From: an archaeon
Lineage (GTDB): Archaea; Nanobdellota; Nanobdellia; Pacearchaeales; UBA284
NCBI GenBank assembly: GCA_030612665.1
Contig: JAUWNL010000004.1
Coordinates: forward strand, 1-47,931
Length of the DNA: 47,931 nucleotides
Direction of reading: 5' to 3'
Position numbers and translations under genes: made by a program. Every line of letters starts with the position of its first letter. The first letter of the stretch is position 1. The notes below the pieces were generated by a model that was not told the origin of the DNA, searched no databases, and saw nothing but the letters and a program-made list of their open reading frames with translations. This document shows, in pieces, positions 1 to 6,541 of this stretch.

Positions 1-15
1 AACTATTTCTAAGTA

Positions 16-120
16 TGGGACCGATGGGGCTCGAACCCACGACACCTTGGTATCCTCAAAGCTTAAGCTTTGACCTAAGCTTATAAAAGCCAAGTGCTCT
101 ACCAACTGAGCTACGGTCCC
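16..120 (-). tRNA. tRNA-Lys(UUU) with an anticodon-loop intron
   Basis: The reverse strand folds as a tRNA. The acceptor GGGACCG pairs with CGGTCCC and the discriminator is A. The D arm is GCTC/GAGC, the T loop is TTCGAGC, and the anticodon stem is CTTGG/CCAAG. Between the anticodon stem strands there are 39 bases instead of 7. Removing 32 bases (about 52-83) leaves loop CTTTTAA with anticodon TTT, so lysine. The insertion after position 37 is the canonical archaeal site cut by the tRNA splicing endonuclease. The exact cut is uncertain by a base or two. Confidence is high for the tRNA and good for the intron. Confidence 0.93.
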
Positions 121-171
121 GTAACTCAGAAAAGAAAAATGAATTTAAAAATTTATCTTTCTATGTTTCTA

Positions 172-852
172 CTATTTCCAATAGTCAATTTCTCTATAGA
201 CTTTCAATGTTAAGTCTTCGAGGACTGGCATTAAATTTCCATCAAAATTGCTTCCATATTCTGGATCAATTGTAAATACAAAGTTATGCCTGCGACATAA
301 AGCAGTGTAGTCGTTATAGACAATACAATCATCTTCTATCTTTTTACCAGCATTGTACATTGAATTAAAGTAAGCTTCAGCGCCACCAACTTCATGGAAT
401 CTTGACAAAGTCACCATCAACTTGGCTGCTTTGATAGGTGTTCCCCACCATTTCACTTTACATTCATCTACTCCAATACATAATGACCTTCTTGCTCCGT
501 TATCAACACCTGCTGATGCAATAAGATATGGTTCTGTACCAGAATATTGCCATCCCTCATATGCGTTTTGCTCATTCATAAAAGACAAAATTTCTTTTGC
601 TTCTGTTATAATAACCCGGTCTTCTGGTTCTTGTTCAAGTGATTCTTGTTCTTCAATGACCCTTCCGTCTGTTGGACTTGGTGGACTCATTGTTAAGGCC
701 ATAATAACTATAGCTACAACAATAATAGCCACTACTCCAAGAATAAGTAAGGTTATTGGAAGACTGCTTTTTGCTTCTACTTCTCTGGCTTCAATTTTAG
801 GTTTTTCAGTATTTGTTTTTGTTTTTTTCCTCTTAGCCTTTGGTTTTACCAT
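172..852 (-). CDS. Membrane-anchored protein of unknown function
   Basis: I do not recognise this 226-residue protein. It has a Lys/Thr/Glu-rich cytoplasmic N-terminus (1-30), one strongly hydrophobic helix (about 32-55, rich in Val/Ile/Ala) and an acidic linker (about 60-80). An extracellular domain of about 140 residues follows, with four cysteines that could form disulfides. The layout is a type II signal-anchored surface or envelope protein. A TATA-like ATTTATGG lies about 20 bases upstream of the ATG, compatible with a leaderless transcript. The gene points at the tRNA-Lys and has no operon partner. Function cannot be inferred. Confidence 0.75.
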   Translation of the reverse strand: MVKPKAKRKKTKTNTEKPKIEAREVEAKSSLPITLLILGVVAIIVVAIVIMALTMSPPSPTDGRVIEEQESLEQEPEDRVIITEAKEILSFMNEQNAYEGWQYSGTEPYLIASAGVDNGARRSLCIGVDECKVKWWGTPIKAAKLMVTLSRFHEVGGAEAYFNSMYNAGKKIEDDCIVYNDYTALCRRHNFVFTIDPEYGSNFDGNLMPVLEDLTLKVYREIDYWK

Positions 853-909
853 TAAAATCCATAAATACCCTAACTTTTAAAGCTTTCGAAAGTGTGAGTT
901 TTTAGTAAG

Positions 910-925
910 TTTTTTATATACTATG
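910..925 (+). promoter_or_regulatory. TATA-box promoter of the 940 gene
   Basis: The TATA-rich run TTTTTTATATACT is centred about 25 bases before the ATG at 940, the spacing expected of an archaeal leaderless promoter. No Shine-Dalgarno sequence is visible before the start. Confidence 0.5.
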
Positions 926-939
926 ATATATATAATCTT

Positions 940-1161
940 ATGAAAAATAAAAAAGCCATAACTATGTTTGGAATAGCAGTTATCTTATTCATTGTTTTCA
1001 TATTGTTCTGGAACAACTTTAGTTTTGAGGCAGTTGGTGTTAACCTTCCAGCAGGTTTAGAAGGAGTAATACAGATAGTGACTTACGTTCCCTCAATGAT
1101 CTTGATTCTTTTAGGCATAGTCAACCTTGAAGGAAAAAAGAAAAAGAAAAGGGGAAAGTAA
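940..1161 (+). CDS. Small two-helix membrane protein
   Basis: This 73-residue protein has two predicted membrane helices (about 6-26 and 41-62) joined by a short loop with Asn/Pro/Gly. It ends in a Lys/Arg-rich cytoplasmic tail, which the positive-inside rule predicts. A TATA box about 25 bases upstream supports the ATG start. It resembles the many unassigned small membrane proteins of reduced archaeal genomes. I do not recognise a family. It stands alone, transcribed in the same direction as the stomatin gene 200 bases downstream. Confidence 0.7.
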   Translation: MKNKKAITMFGIAVILFIVFILFWNNFSFEAVGVNLPAGLEGVIQIVTYVPSMILILLGIVNLEGKKKKKRGK

Positions 1162-1276
1162 AAACCCACATTTGTTAATAAATGCCAAGATAAGAGCTTT
1201 TTGAGAGTTATTATTACTATTATTATCTTTTATTGTTATCTTTTATTATTATTTTTGATTATTTTTTCTTGCCTAA

Positions 1277-1307
1277 TGAGACCTAGACATATGTCCTGAA
1301 ACTATAC
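1277..1307. repeat. Copy 1 of a 31-nt dispersed intergenic element
   Basis: This stretch matches 30526-30556 at 26 of 31 positions without gaps. Its core is ACATATGT within the palindrome GGACATATGTCC, perfect in copy 2. A shared right flank GAA-N-CTATAC follows. Both copies lie in intergenic DNA upstream of rightward genes, here about 50 bases before the stomatin gene. Role unknown; an operator or a remnant of a small repeat family are both possible. Confidence 0.6.
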
Positions 1308-1324
1308 AATAAAATATTAGGAGT

Positions 1325-1340
1325 AACCTTTATTAAGGTT
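1325..1340. promoter_or_regulatory. Inverted repeat just upstream of the stomatin gene
   Basis: AACCTT-TATT-AAGGTT is a perfect 6-bp inverted repeat with a 4-base spacer. It ends 17 bases before the ATG at 1358. It could be an operator or an RNA hairpin covering the start region. This is a sequence observation only. Confidence 0.35.
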
Positions 1341-1357
1341 GATTTTAGTTTATTTAT

Positions 1358-2128
1358 ATGGCAATATTTTCAAGTTGGATAACTTATATTATAATATTAA
1401 TAATTCTATATTTACTATCAGCATTAAAAGTTGTTAAAGAATATCAGAGGGGAGTTAAATTTACTTTAGGAAAATTTAGTGGCGTCATGAATCCTGGTTT
1501 GAAATTAGTTTTTCCTATATTCCAAAGCTGGCAAAGAGTTGATATAAGGATTAAAGCAATTGATGTTCCTGACCAAGATGCTATCACAAGAGATAATGTT
1601 TCTCTTAAAGTTAATGCAGTTCTTTATTACAAGGTTGCAGATTCAAAAAAAGCTATTATTGAAGTAGAGACATTTAATTATGCTGTATCTCAATTAGCTC
1701 AAACAACAATGAGGGATGTTGTTGGAGAAGTAACTTTAGATGAATTATTAAGTAAAAGAGATGCTGTATCTAAAAAAATAAGGGAAATTGTTGATAAAGC
1801 GACAGACCCTTGGGGAATAAAAGTAGAGTCTGTTGAATTAAAGCATGTTGAGTTGCCAGAGCAATTAAAGAGAACAATAGGCAAGGAAGCAGAAGCAGAA
1901 AGAGAAAAAAGAGCAGTTATTATTAAAGCCCGTGGTGAAGTTATGGCTGCTGATAACATGGCAAAAGCAGCAACAACATTAGCAAAGGCTCCTGGGGCAC
2001 TACACTTAAGAACTTTGCAGACTTTAAATGATTTAAGTTCTGATAAAAGCAATACTATTGTTCTGGGTCTTCCTTTAGAAATCTTAAGAGCTTTCGAGGG
2101 TAAAAAGGCAGATAAAAATAAAAAATAA
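1358..2128 (+). CDS. Stomatin/prohibitin-like SPFH (band 7) protein
   Basis: This 256-residue protein has the slipin layout. An N-terminal membrane hairpin or helix (3-24) is followed by a band 7 domain. That domain contains VVKEYQRGVKFTLGKF, the strand pattern PGLKLVFP, the VDIRIKAIDVP block and the late motif IGKEAEAEREKRA. A helical region and a short Lys-rich end follow. Members oligomerise on the cytoplasmic face of membranes and scaffold microdomains or regulate membrane proteases. Slipins often sit beside a NfeD protein; none is adjacent here. The next gene is a convergent small membrane protein abutting its stop codon. Family assignment is secure; the partner is unknown. Confidence 0.93.
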   Translation: MAIFSSWITYIIILIILYLLSALKVVKEYQRGVKFTLGKFSGVMNPGLKLVFPIFQSWQRVDIRIKAIDVPDQDAITRDNVSLKVNAVLYYKVADSKKAIIEVETFNYAVSQLAQTTMRDVVGEVTLDELLSKRDAVSKKIREIVDKATDPWGIKVESVELKHVELPEQLKRTIGKEAEAEREKRAVIIKARGEVMAADNMAKAATTLAKAPGALHLRTLQTLNDLSSDKSNTIVLGLPLEILRAFEGKKADKNKK

Positions 2129-2353
2129 TTATTTCTTTTTCTTGCCTAATCTTATCTTTAAAACAAACTTGCTTAGATAGAACAAGATAAAAGCAACCAT
2201 TATGCTTGTAAATGTTACAAAGCCTGCTGCCAATATTTCTATTTGCTTTGCAGTTTCAAGTAAATTGAGATAATGCAGGCTTCCATAAATCCCTCCAGCA
2301 AGAAATAAAAAAATCAGTACAATGAATAATTCAATTTTATATATTTTTTCCAT
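2129..2353 (-). CDS. Small two-helix membrane protein (intact copy)
   Basis: This 74-residue protein has two predicted membrane helices (about 7-28 and 41-63) and a Lys/Arg-rich tail. Its stop codon abuts the stop of the stomatin gene on the other strand. The first 80 bases of the gene region (2281-2360) recur at 3841-3920 with 70 of 80 identities. The second copy encodes a truncated version, so this is the intact parent or sister of a duplicated gene start. Family not recognised. The position suggests, but does not show, a link with the stomatin. Confidence 0.7.
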   Translation of the reverse strand: MEKIYKIELFIVLIFLFLAGGIYGSLHYLNLLETAKQIEILAAGFVTFTSIMVAFILFYLSKFVLKIRLGKKKK

Positions 2354-2360
2354 TTTTTAA
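2281..2360. repeat. 80-bp direct repeat, left copy
   Basis: Left copy of an ungapped direct repeat, 87.5% identical to 3841-3920. It covers the start codon and first 24 codons of the small membrane gene. Together with the right copy it brackets the Fic gene, and similarity stops abruptly on both sides. Confidence 0.85.
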
Positions 2361-2375
2361 AGTAAAATGCCCTAG

Positions 2376-2388
2376 CCTAACGGTTAGG
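2376..2388. promoter_or_regulatory. Near-perfect palindrome CCTAAC-G-GTTAGG
   Basis: Six-base arms around one central base, about 20 bases upstream of the leftward small membrane gene and 170 bases upstream of the Fic start. It could be an operator for either divergent gene, or part of a hairpin. No further support. Confidence 0.35.
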
Positions 2389-2523
2389 AAAAGTTAAACG
2401 CTCTTACTAAGTTATGGATTAAAAGTAGTTGAACTTTATAAAATTTGCCTCCTTAGAAAATTTTAAAATAGTCTCTATTTAGGACTAAATATAGAAAAAA
2501 GTTCTATAAATGATACTAAATAG

Positions 2524-2538
2524 GAAAGATTTATAAAC
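2524..2538 (+). promoter_or_regulatory. BRE/TATA promoter of the Fic gene
   Basis: GAAAG followed by ATTTATAAAC matches an archaeal BRE plus TATA box centred 25 bases before the ATG at 2559. This predicts a leaderless transcript and fixes the Fic start. Confidence 0.65.
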
Positions 2539-2558
2539 CCCAAATACTTAAAAATAAT

Positions 2559-3803
2559 ATGGTCACAAAATATGATGTTTTTGAACTGGTATATAAAAAA
2601 CAGGCTCCTTTAAAAACAATTGAAGTGGTTAGAAATCTCAATAAAACCAAATCCGAATATAAAAATATCCATAGGATTTTAATGGAATTAGAAAAAAATA
2701 AGTTTTTAATTAAGAGTAAAGAAGGTTTTGAGGTAAAGAGAACAGATAAAACCAGATTATTATATAATCTAATTTATTATTGTGTACACAATAACATAAA
2801 TTATAATCTTTTGTTAGATGAAAAATTAGTGGGATTTGTTAATAAAGCTTTGAAAAAGAAAGAATTTCATCAAAAAGATATTAAAATTGATCCTAAAACT
2901 TTTAAGAAATATATTGAGATATTGAACAAATATGGCTTATTATTAATAATCTCTAGAAAACCCTTAAAAGTAAGGATATTTTATAACACCTTGATTAATA
3001 ATCTCTTAGTTTACTTTGATTTCAAATGCAGACTGATAAGAGAATTTATAATTAATTATTTAGATGAGATAGAAAAAGAGTTAATAATACATAAAAGATT
3101 GAGAAAAAAGAATGAAGCTGGCTATCAAAAAATTGTTAATGAATTTGAAATATCTTTTGTTCACCACAGTCTTGCTTTAGAAGGAAATCCTATTACATTG
3201 CCTGATACTATCAAAATCCTGAAAGACAAGATTATTCCTAGAAATCTTAAAATAGAAGATATCGATGAAGTCAAGAATTATCAAAATGCTATTCTTAAAA
3301 TGCTTAGAGATGCTCAGCAGAAAAAACCTCTTACAAAAGAGAGTATTTTAGAGTACCACAGATTAGCTATGTTGCACAGACCAAATATAGCTGGAAAAAT
3401 AAGGAAAATTCCAGTCCATATCAAGAAAAATCTTTATTTTAAAGTTGTTAAGGTATCTGAAATTAGACCAAAACTTAATCAGTTATTAGAAAGATACAGT
3501 AATTTCCTTAAAAAGAAAAAAAGCTCCATTAGAGAAATAATTAATTTTTCAGCTTACTTTCATAACGAATTCCAGCATATACATCCTTTTGAAGATGGAA
3601 ATAGTAGAATTACAAGACTTATTACTTTTCATTTACTTCACTCTAAAGGAATTCCAATGTTAGATATCCCATTTGGACTTCTAGATGAGTATCTTAGTTA
3701 TACTAAAGGTTCTAAGAAAAGAAATGATAAAAAGCTTTTTGAAAATTTACAACGGATAATTTTGTTTAATCTTAAAAAAATAAATGAGAAATTAACTTCT
3801 TAA
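2559..3803 (+). CDS. Fic family protein, class II (AMPylase-like) with N-terminal winged helix
   Basis: This 414-residue protein transfers AMP or a related group to target hydroxyls if it acts like its family. The Fic core carries HPFEDGNSR (342-350), which keeps the catalytic His, the Asp/Gly/Asn loop and the Arg; Ser replaces the usual second Gly. An upstream helix carries SLALEG (204-209), matching the (S/T)xxxE(G/N) inhibitory motif whose Glu blocks ATP in class II Fic proteins. Residues 1-60 look like a winged helix, and about 60-190 is helical with unknown role. It is probably an autoinhibited enzyme, perhaps DNA-binding. A leaderless promoter precedes it. It is flanked by an 80-bp direct repeat, suggesting insertion. 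No Fic antitoxin partner gene is adjacent. Confidence 0.9.
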   Translation: MVTKYDVFELVYKKQAPLKTIEVVRNLNKTKSEYKNIHRILMELEKNKFLIKSKEGFEVKRTDKTRLLYNLIYYCVHNNINYNLLLDEKLVGFVNKALKKKEFHQKDIKIDPKTFKKYIEILNKYGLLLIISRKPLKVRIFYNTLINNLLVYFDFKCRLIREFIINYLDEIEKELIIHKRLRKKNEAGYQKIVNEFEISFVHHSLALEGNPITLPDTIKILKDKIIPRNLKIEDIDEVKNYQNAILKMLRDAQQKKPLTKESILEYHRLAMLHRPNIAGKIRKIPVHIKKNLYFKVVKVSEIRPKLNQLLERYSNFLKKKKSSIREIINFSAYFHNEFQHIHPFEDGNSRITRLITFHLLHSKGIPMLDIPFGLLDEYLSYTKGSKKRNDKKLFENLQRIILFNLKKINEKLTS

Positions 3804-3829
3804 TATAAAATTTTCAATAGAACTCATTA

Positions 3830-3913
3830 TTAATGAAAACTTCCGATAATCCCGACTGCAAGAAATATAAAAATCGGTACAATGAACAATTCAATTTTAT
3901 ATATTTTTTTCAT
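3830..3913 (-). pseudogene. Truncated duplicate of the 2129-2353 membrane protein gene
   Basis: A short reading frame of 27 codons begins with ATG at 3913. It encodes MKKIYKIELFIV followed by the first helix, then stops at TAA right after GSFH. The intact gene reads MEKIYKIELFIV and GSLHYLN at the same places. The 80 bases over the start are 87.5% identical to 2281-2360. The rest of the gene is absent. It is either a decayed partial duplicate or a remnant of the event that placed the Fic gene here. Confidence 0.75.
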
Positions 3914-3920
3914 TTTTTAA
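3841..3920. repeat. 80-bp direct repeat, right copy
   Basis: Right copy of the direct repeat described at 2281-2360, exactly 1560 bases away and in the same orientation. It lies just past the Fic stop codon. Confidence 0.85.
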
Positions 3921-3942
3921 ATAATTTTTTTATTTTTCAAAA

Positions 3943-4290
3943 TTATTCTTCAAAAGGTATATTCGGATATCTGCAATTCCAAATGCATTCTCTCAATTCA
4001 TCAAGAATCCAAGAATGATATTCGGGATAATCCTTTTCATTGAGATAAGAAGTCATAGAACATTGGGAAATACATAAGTCCAAATGACTATGTTCGGTGT
4101 ATTCCTCTAGCCAGTCTTCAGAATTGCTTATAGCTAAATCATGATAACCTATTGTTGTCAATAACAATATACCTGCAATAACACTTACTACGAACAATGC
4201 AATTTTCCATTTTGTTGTTTTATTTTTCATCTCTTTATTCAAGAATTCTATTTTTTTAAAGTTATCTTTTATTAAGTCCAAGCAGGACAT
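3943..4290 (-). CDS. Single-pass membrane protein with two CxxxC pairs
   Basis: A 115-residue protein if started at the ATG at 4290. An ATG at 4230 would give 95 residues and an upstream one at 4356 overlaps the preceding small gene. After a basic N-terminus there is one membrane helix (about 29-47), then an outside domain. That domain carries CISQC (73-77) and CIWNC (102-106), two CX3C pairs 24 residues apart, with acidic helices between. Paired CX3C motifs on helices can make a disulfide-locked hairpin. It lies third in a leftward run HNH nuclease, 59-residue protein, this protein. Family not recognised; the start is uncertain. Confidence 0.6.
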   Translation of the reverse strand: MSCLDLIKDNFKKIEFLNKEMKNKTTKWKIALFVVSVIAGILLLTTIGYHDLAISNSEDWLEEYTEHSHLDLCISQCSMTSYLNEKDYPEYHSWILDELRECIWNCRYPNIPFEE

Positions 4291-4316
4291 AGAACTACTG
4301 ACAGGGGTATTTTTAT

Positions 4317-4496
4317 TCAACCAAACCAAACACTCTGGCCTCGCTTTATAGCCCACAATATCACTAAAAAAAGAACAAATAATAAAAAATAAACAATAGA
4401 AGCACAGACATCTTTAGCAAAAAGATGCATTATTATAAAGAATAAACAAATTAGAGTGAGAAATATTGCTAAGATATTTATTAATTTTAAGATCAT
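4317..4496 (-). CDS. 59-residue two-helix membrane protein, coupled to the HNH gene
   Basis: The start ATG overlaps the stop of the HNH nuclease gene in an ATGA arrangement (4493-4496), a typical sign of translational coupling. The frame runs 59 codons to TGA. It encodes two hydrophobic helices (about 2-24 and 33-51), each with a cysteine, and a short basic tail. It overlaps the 5' part of the longest possible reading of the next gene in another frame, which argues for a downstream start there. Family not recognised. Small membrane proteins paired with nucleases can be toxins, inhibitors or anchors, but nothing here decides. Confidence 0.55.
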   Translation of the reverse strand: MILKLINILAIFLTLICLFFIIMHLFAKDVCASIVYFLLFVLFLVILWAIKRGQSVWFG

Positions 4497-4981
4497 TTTG
4501 TCTTTATTTTTTCATATGCTTGTCCATCTTTCCCTATAAAAATATCTCTTGTAACTCCCTTCTTTATTCTTCTTGGTTTTAATGCTTTAATACACATCTT
4601 AAAAAAAGTATCTATATCTTTTTTATCTAACAATTTTACAGCATATCTTATAAAATTAATGATGTGTTTTTTATCTTCATCATTATAGGCCTCTAAAAAA
4701 ACATTTCTAAATATTCTTTTATTTTTTAATAATTCTTCAAACCTTATTTTCCTATGAATATAGTTATGTTTTTCTTTAGTTAGAATTTGAAGATTAGAAA
4801 TTTCATTATTGACCTTAACTCCATCAATATGATGAACAACATACTTATTGAACTTCAAAGGATATCTATTTCTATTCTTTAGATAAATCTCATTAAAAGC
4901 AATTTGTCTATGGATCAAAAGAGAATGAGCTGGTGTTTCTTCAAGATATCCATTCTTATTTTTATAAGTCCTCTTAGCCAT
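4493..4981 (-). CDS. HNH endonuclease family protein
   Basis: This 162-residue protein has an HNH metal-binding nuclease signature. VVHHIDG (about 48-54) supplies the His pair and Asp. VNNEISNLQIL supplies the conserved Asn and NL. EKHNYIH supplies the last His. This form is seen in homing-type and phage HNH nucleases that cleave DNA with one divalent metal. The basic C-terminal half (about 85-162) is probably DNA-contacting. It is not inside an intron or intein here. It is first in a run with two small membrane protein genes. Its upstream region shares the 11-base element TTTCAGTACAA next to a TATA box with two other genes nearby. Recent transfer is plausible. Confidence 0.85.
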   Translation of the reverse strand: MAKRTYKNKNGYLEETPAHSLLIHRQIAFNEIYLKNRNRYPLKFNKYVVHHIDGVKVNNEISNLQILTKEKHNYIHRKIRFEELLKNKRIFRNVFLEAYNDEDKKHIINFIRYAVKLLDKKDIDTFFKMCIKALKPRRIKKGVTRDIFIGKDGQAYEKIKTK

Positions 4982-5018
4982 ATCTCTATTGAGAAATCTC
5001 TTTTTTTAAAGGTTTTTG

Positions 5019-5040
5019 TTTATAAATTTTGTACTGAAAG
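5019..5040 (-). promoter_or_regulatory. TTTCAGTACAA element beside TATA, copy 1
   Basis: On the minus strand TTTCAGTACAA is followed by AATTTATAAAC. The TATA centre lies about 41 bases before the HNH start, leaving a short leader. The same 11-mer sits 7-10 bases upstream of TATA centres at 5396 and 6547. Confidence 0.5.
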
Positions 5041-5071
5041 AGATGTTTTTTGTTTGGTGCTCCCGAGATTA

Positions 5072-5371
5072 TTAGATCAGACGAGTGATTAAATAAAATA
5101 CTACAATAAGGATTATGTAGAAATTAATCTTCTTTTGAATATTTTTCTTATCTATTTCATTTTTATTTTTTGAATTGATTATACTAGCAATACAAAGTCC
5201 AACAAACGAACCTCCAAATAAACCATAATTTGCCCAAAAAAGAAGTCCCCACCAAGAGCCATAAAGTAAAAATCCAATTATCCCTGCTATAAGTATTCCA
5301 GAAATTGCTCCCCCTATTAAGGCAGTTTCTGCAGGATATTTGGAAAGAAAAGATTCAACAGTTTTTTCCAT
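5072..5371 (-). CDS. Three-helix membrane protein of unknown function
   Basis: This 99-residue protein has predicted helices at about 16-38, 43-66 and 82-98. The first two are glycine-rich (GGAISGILIAG and GLFGGSFVGL), resembling glycine-zipper membrane proteins. A Lys/Asn/Asp-rich loop (67-81) follows. A TATA box (plus-strand ACTATAAAAAT, centred near 5396) lies 25 bases upstream of the ATG. Directly upstream of it is the 11-base element TTTCAGTACAA shared with the HNH gene and the 40-residue gene at 6521. Function unknown. Confidence 0.65.
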   Translation of the reverse strand: MEKTVESFLSKYPAETALIGGAISGILIAGIIGFLLYGSWWGLLFWANYGLFGGSFVGLCIASIINSKNKNEIDKKNIQKKINFYIILIVVFYLITRLI

Positions 5372-5390
5372 GTTCTATAGAAAGCAAAGC

Positions 5391-5415
5391 ACTATAAAAA
5401 TATTTTGTACTGAAA
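5391..5415 (-). promoter_or_regulatory. TTTCAGTACAA element beside TATA, copy 2
   Basis: Minus-strand TTTCAGTACAA followed by a TATA-like TTTTTATAG centred 25 bases before the start at 5371. The spacing fits a leaderless transcript. The element occupies the BRE region. Confidence 0.55.
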
Positions 5416-5495
5416 TAGGGGTTTTATCAGGGTTTTGACGATTTTATTTAAATCCTCAAAAAACTTTAATTAGATATCCGTTATCCGTGTAACAC

Positions 5496-5510
5496 CGAAA
5501 GATTTAAATA
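5496..5510 (+). promoter_or_regulatory. BRE/TATA promoter of the 5533 gene
   Basis: CGAAAGATTTAAATA is a strong archaeal BRE+TATA centred about 27 bases before the ATG at 5533. It is nearly identical to the promoter CGAAAGGTTTAAATA at 26041. Confidence 0.65.
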
Positions 5511-5532
5511 CATCTAACGTCTATATTTTAAC

Positions 5533-6093
5533 ATGCAAATAGAAAGATTAGATGAAAAAGTAAAAGAAGCCAAAGAAGCAGTTAAAGATTTAGAAGAGCC
5601 CTTAAAGACAGAAGCTTTTAAAAAGATTTTAGATAAGCTTCTTGAAAGTCCTGCACAGGTTCAAAGGCCCAAAGCTTCACAACCCCTCGATAAAAGAAAA
5701 AAGAAAAAAAGAAGTACCAGTGGAAATCTTGGAAAAGCAGGAGTAAAAGCAAAAGAAAAATCAGAGAAAAAGAAAAGAGAACTTGCAACCAAGTTAAATA
5801 GAAGTCATTATCCAGATATTTACGATCTAAAGAAGATTCTTCCACAAGCGTTATATGTGCTTAATATTATGAAGAAAAAAGAGATCGGGGGTCTAACGCC
5901 ACCAGAGATTCGGTTTATATTGAAAGAAGTGTTTGGAATTAATCACAGTCCAGAATCAATAAGTGTATCTTTAAACAGAAGAGAAGCTAAAAAGTATACT
6001 GCTAGAAAGAGAATTGTTATTGGTAGAACTGTGGCGTATGTATATGAAATAATGAAGGCTGGAGAAGATTACTTAGATAAGATCAAGCAATAA
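5533..6093 (+). CDS. Basic protein with C-terminal winged-helix-like domain
   Basis: This 186-residue protein begins with a charged coiled-coil-like helix (1-40). A very Lys-rich, low-complexity linker follows (about 45-90, including KKKKRS). It ends in a compact domain (about 100-186) whose pattern resembles a winged helix: helices LPQALYVLNIM, TPPEIRFILKEVF and SPESISVSLNR, then basic strands. The layout suggests a nucleic-acid-binding chromatin or regulatory protein. The leaderless promoter fixes the start. I do not recognise a named family. The small frame at 6099 starts 5 bases after its stop and could be co-transcribed. Confidence 0.65.
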   Translation: MQIERLDEKVKEAKEAVKDLEEPLKTEAFKKILDKLLESPAQVQRPKASQPLDKRKKKKRSTSGNLGKAGVKAKEKSEKKKRELATKLNRSHYPDIYDLKKILPQALYVLNIMKKKEIGGLTPPEIRFILKEVFGINHSPESISVSLNRREAKKYTARKRIVIGRTVAYVYEIMKAGEDYLDKIKQ

Positions 6094-6098
6094 TAATC

Positions 6099-6233
6099 AT
6101 GAAGATAAAACAGATGATGGAGAAGAACCAGACTTGTCTTGATGTTTTAGAACGTGGTCGTGAGGTGGTCGCCGTGCAGGTAGATTTACAGGCTCCACAC
6201 CTGAAATTTCCACCTCATGTAAAACACAATTAA
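6099..6233 (+). other. GC-rich stretch: 44-codon reading frame or structured RNA
   Basis: A frame of 44 codons starts with ATG 5 bases after the previous stop and ends with TAA at 6233. It would encode an acidic/basic small protein with a Pro/His-rich end. The same stretch is clearly richer in G+C than its surroundings. It contains a 10-bp pairing (CGTGAGGTGG with CCACCTCATG, including one G-T pair) enclosing an inner CAGGT/ACCTG pairing. High local GC in an AT-rich archaeon often marks a structured RNA. I cannot choose between a small protein and an RNA. Confidence 0.4.
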
Positions 6234-6398
6234 TATTACCTTAATCATAAATTAAACATATTTATAAAATTAACCTTTTTGTGGACAATTTTCGGACAGA
6301 GTATATCTTTTCTTGGACATTAAGAAATTATTCGGACTTAGTTACAAAAAGAAAAAACTATAAAAATTTTTCCATTATGAGATGGGTTCAAAGATCAA

Positions 6399-6521
6399 TT
6401 ACTTCTCGTCGTCTTTTTGATTTAGAAATTCCCAGAACTTGGTTAAATCTGGAAATTCTTTTCTAAAAAAATCTGGAATTGTGTCTTCCTCTTTTTCTTG
6501 CTCTTTTTTTGGATTTTCCAT
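6399..6521 (-). CDS. 40-residue charged small protein (candidate)
   Basis: The frame starts with ATG at 6521 and encodes MENPKKEQEKEEDTIPDFF, then an amphipathic Phe/Trp-containing helix, ending in TAA at 6399. A TATA-like ATTTAAAAAG centred near 6547 is 26 bases upstream. The element TTTCAGTACAA precedes it, as for the genes at 4981 and 5371. Composition is typical of a real cytoplasmic peptide. An overlapping plus-strand frame (6281-6466) is less convincing because its TATA box is too close. Function unknown. Confidence 0.45.
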   Translation of the reverse strand: MENPKKEQEKEEDTIPDFFRKEFPDLTKFWEFLNQKDDEK

Positions 6522-6541
6522 CCAACGGGTTCAAAAACACC

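Noticed and set aside
422-880. Long plus-strand frame opposite the 172-852 gene
   Set aside because: Antisense shadow. The minus-strand protein has a sensible signal anchor and promoter; the plus-strand translation is a low-quality Ser/Ile-rich sequence.
4493-4981. Homing endonuclease inside an intron or intein
   Set aside because: The HNH gene is free-standing with its own promoter. No split host gene or RNA is found around it.
6105-6215. C/D box reading of the GC-rich stretch
   Set aside because: ATGATGG only roughly matches a C box and no properly spaced D' or C' boxes are seen. It is kept as an unspecified candidate RNA or small protein.
6281-6466. Plus-strand frame of 61 codons starting with GTG
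   Set aside because: Its TATA-like element is only about 17 bases upstream of the GTG. It overlaps the better-supported minus-strand 40-residue frame, and its composition is unusual.
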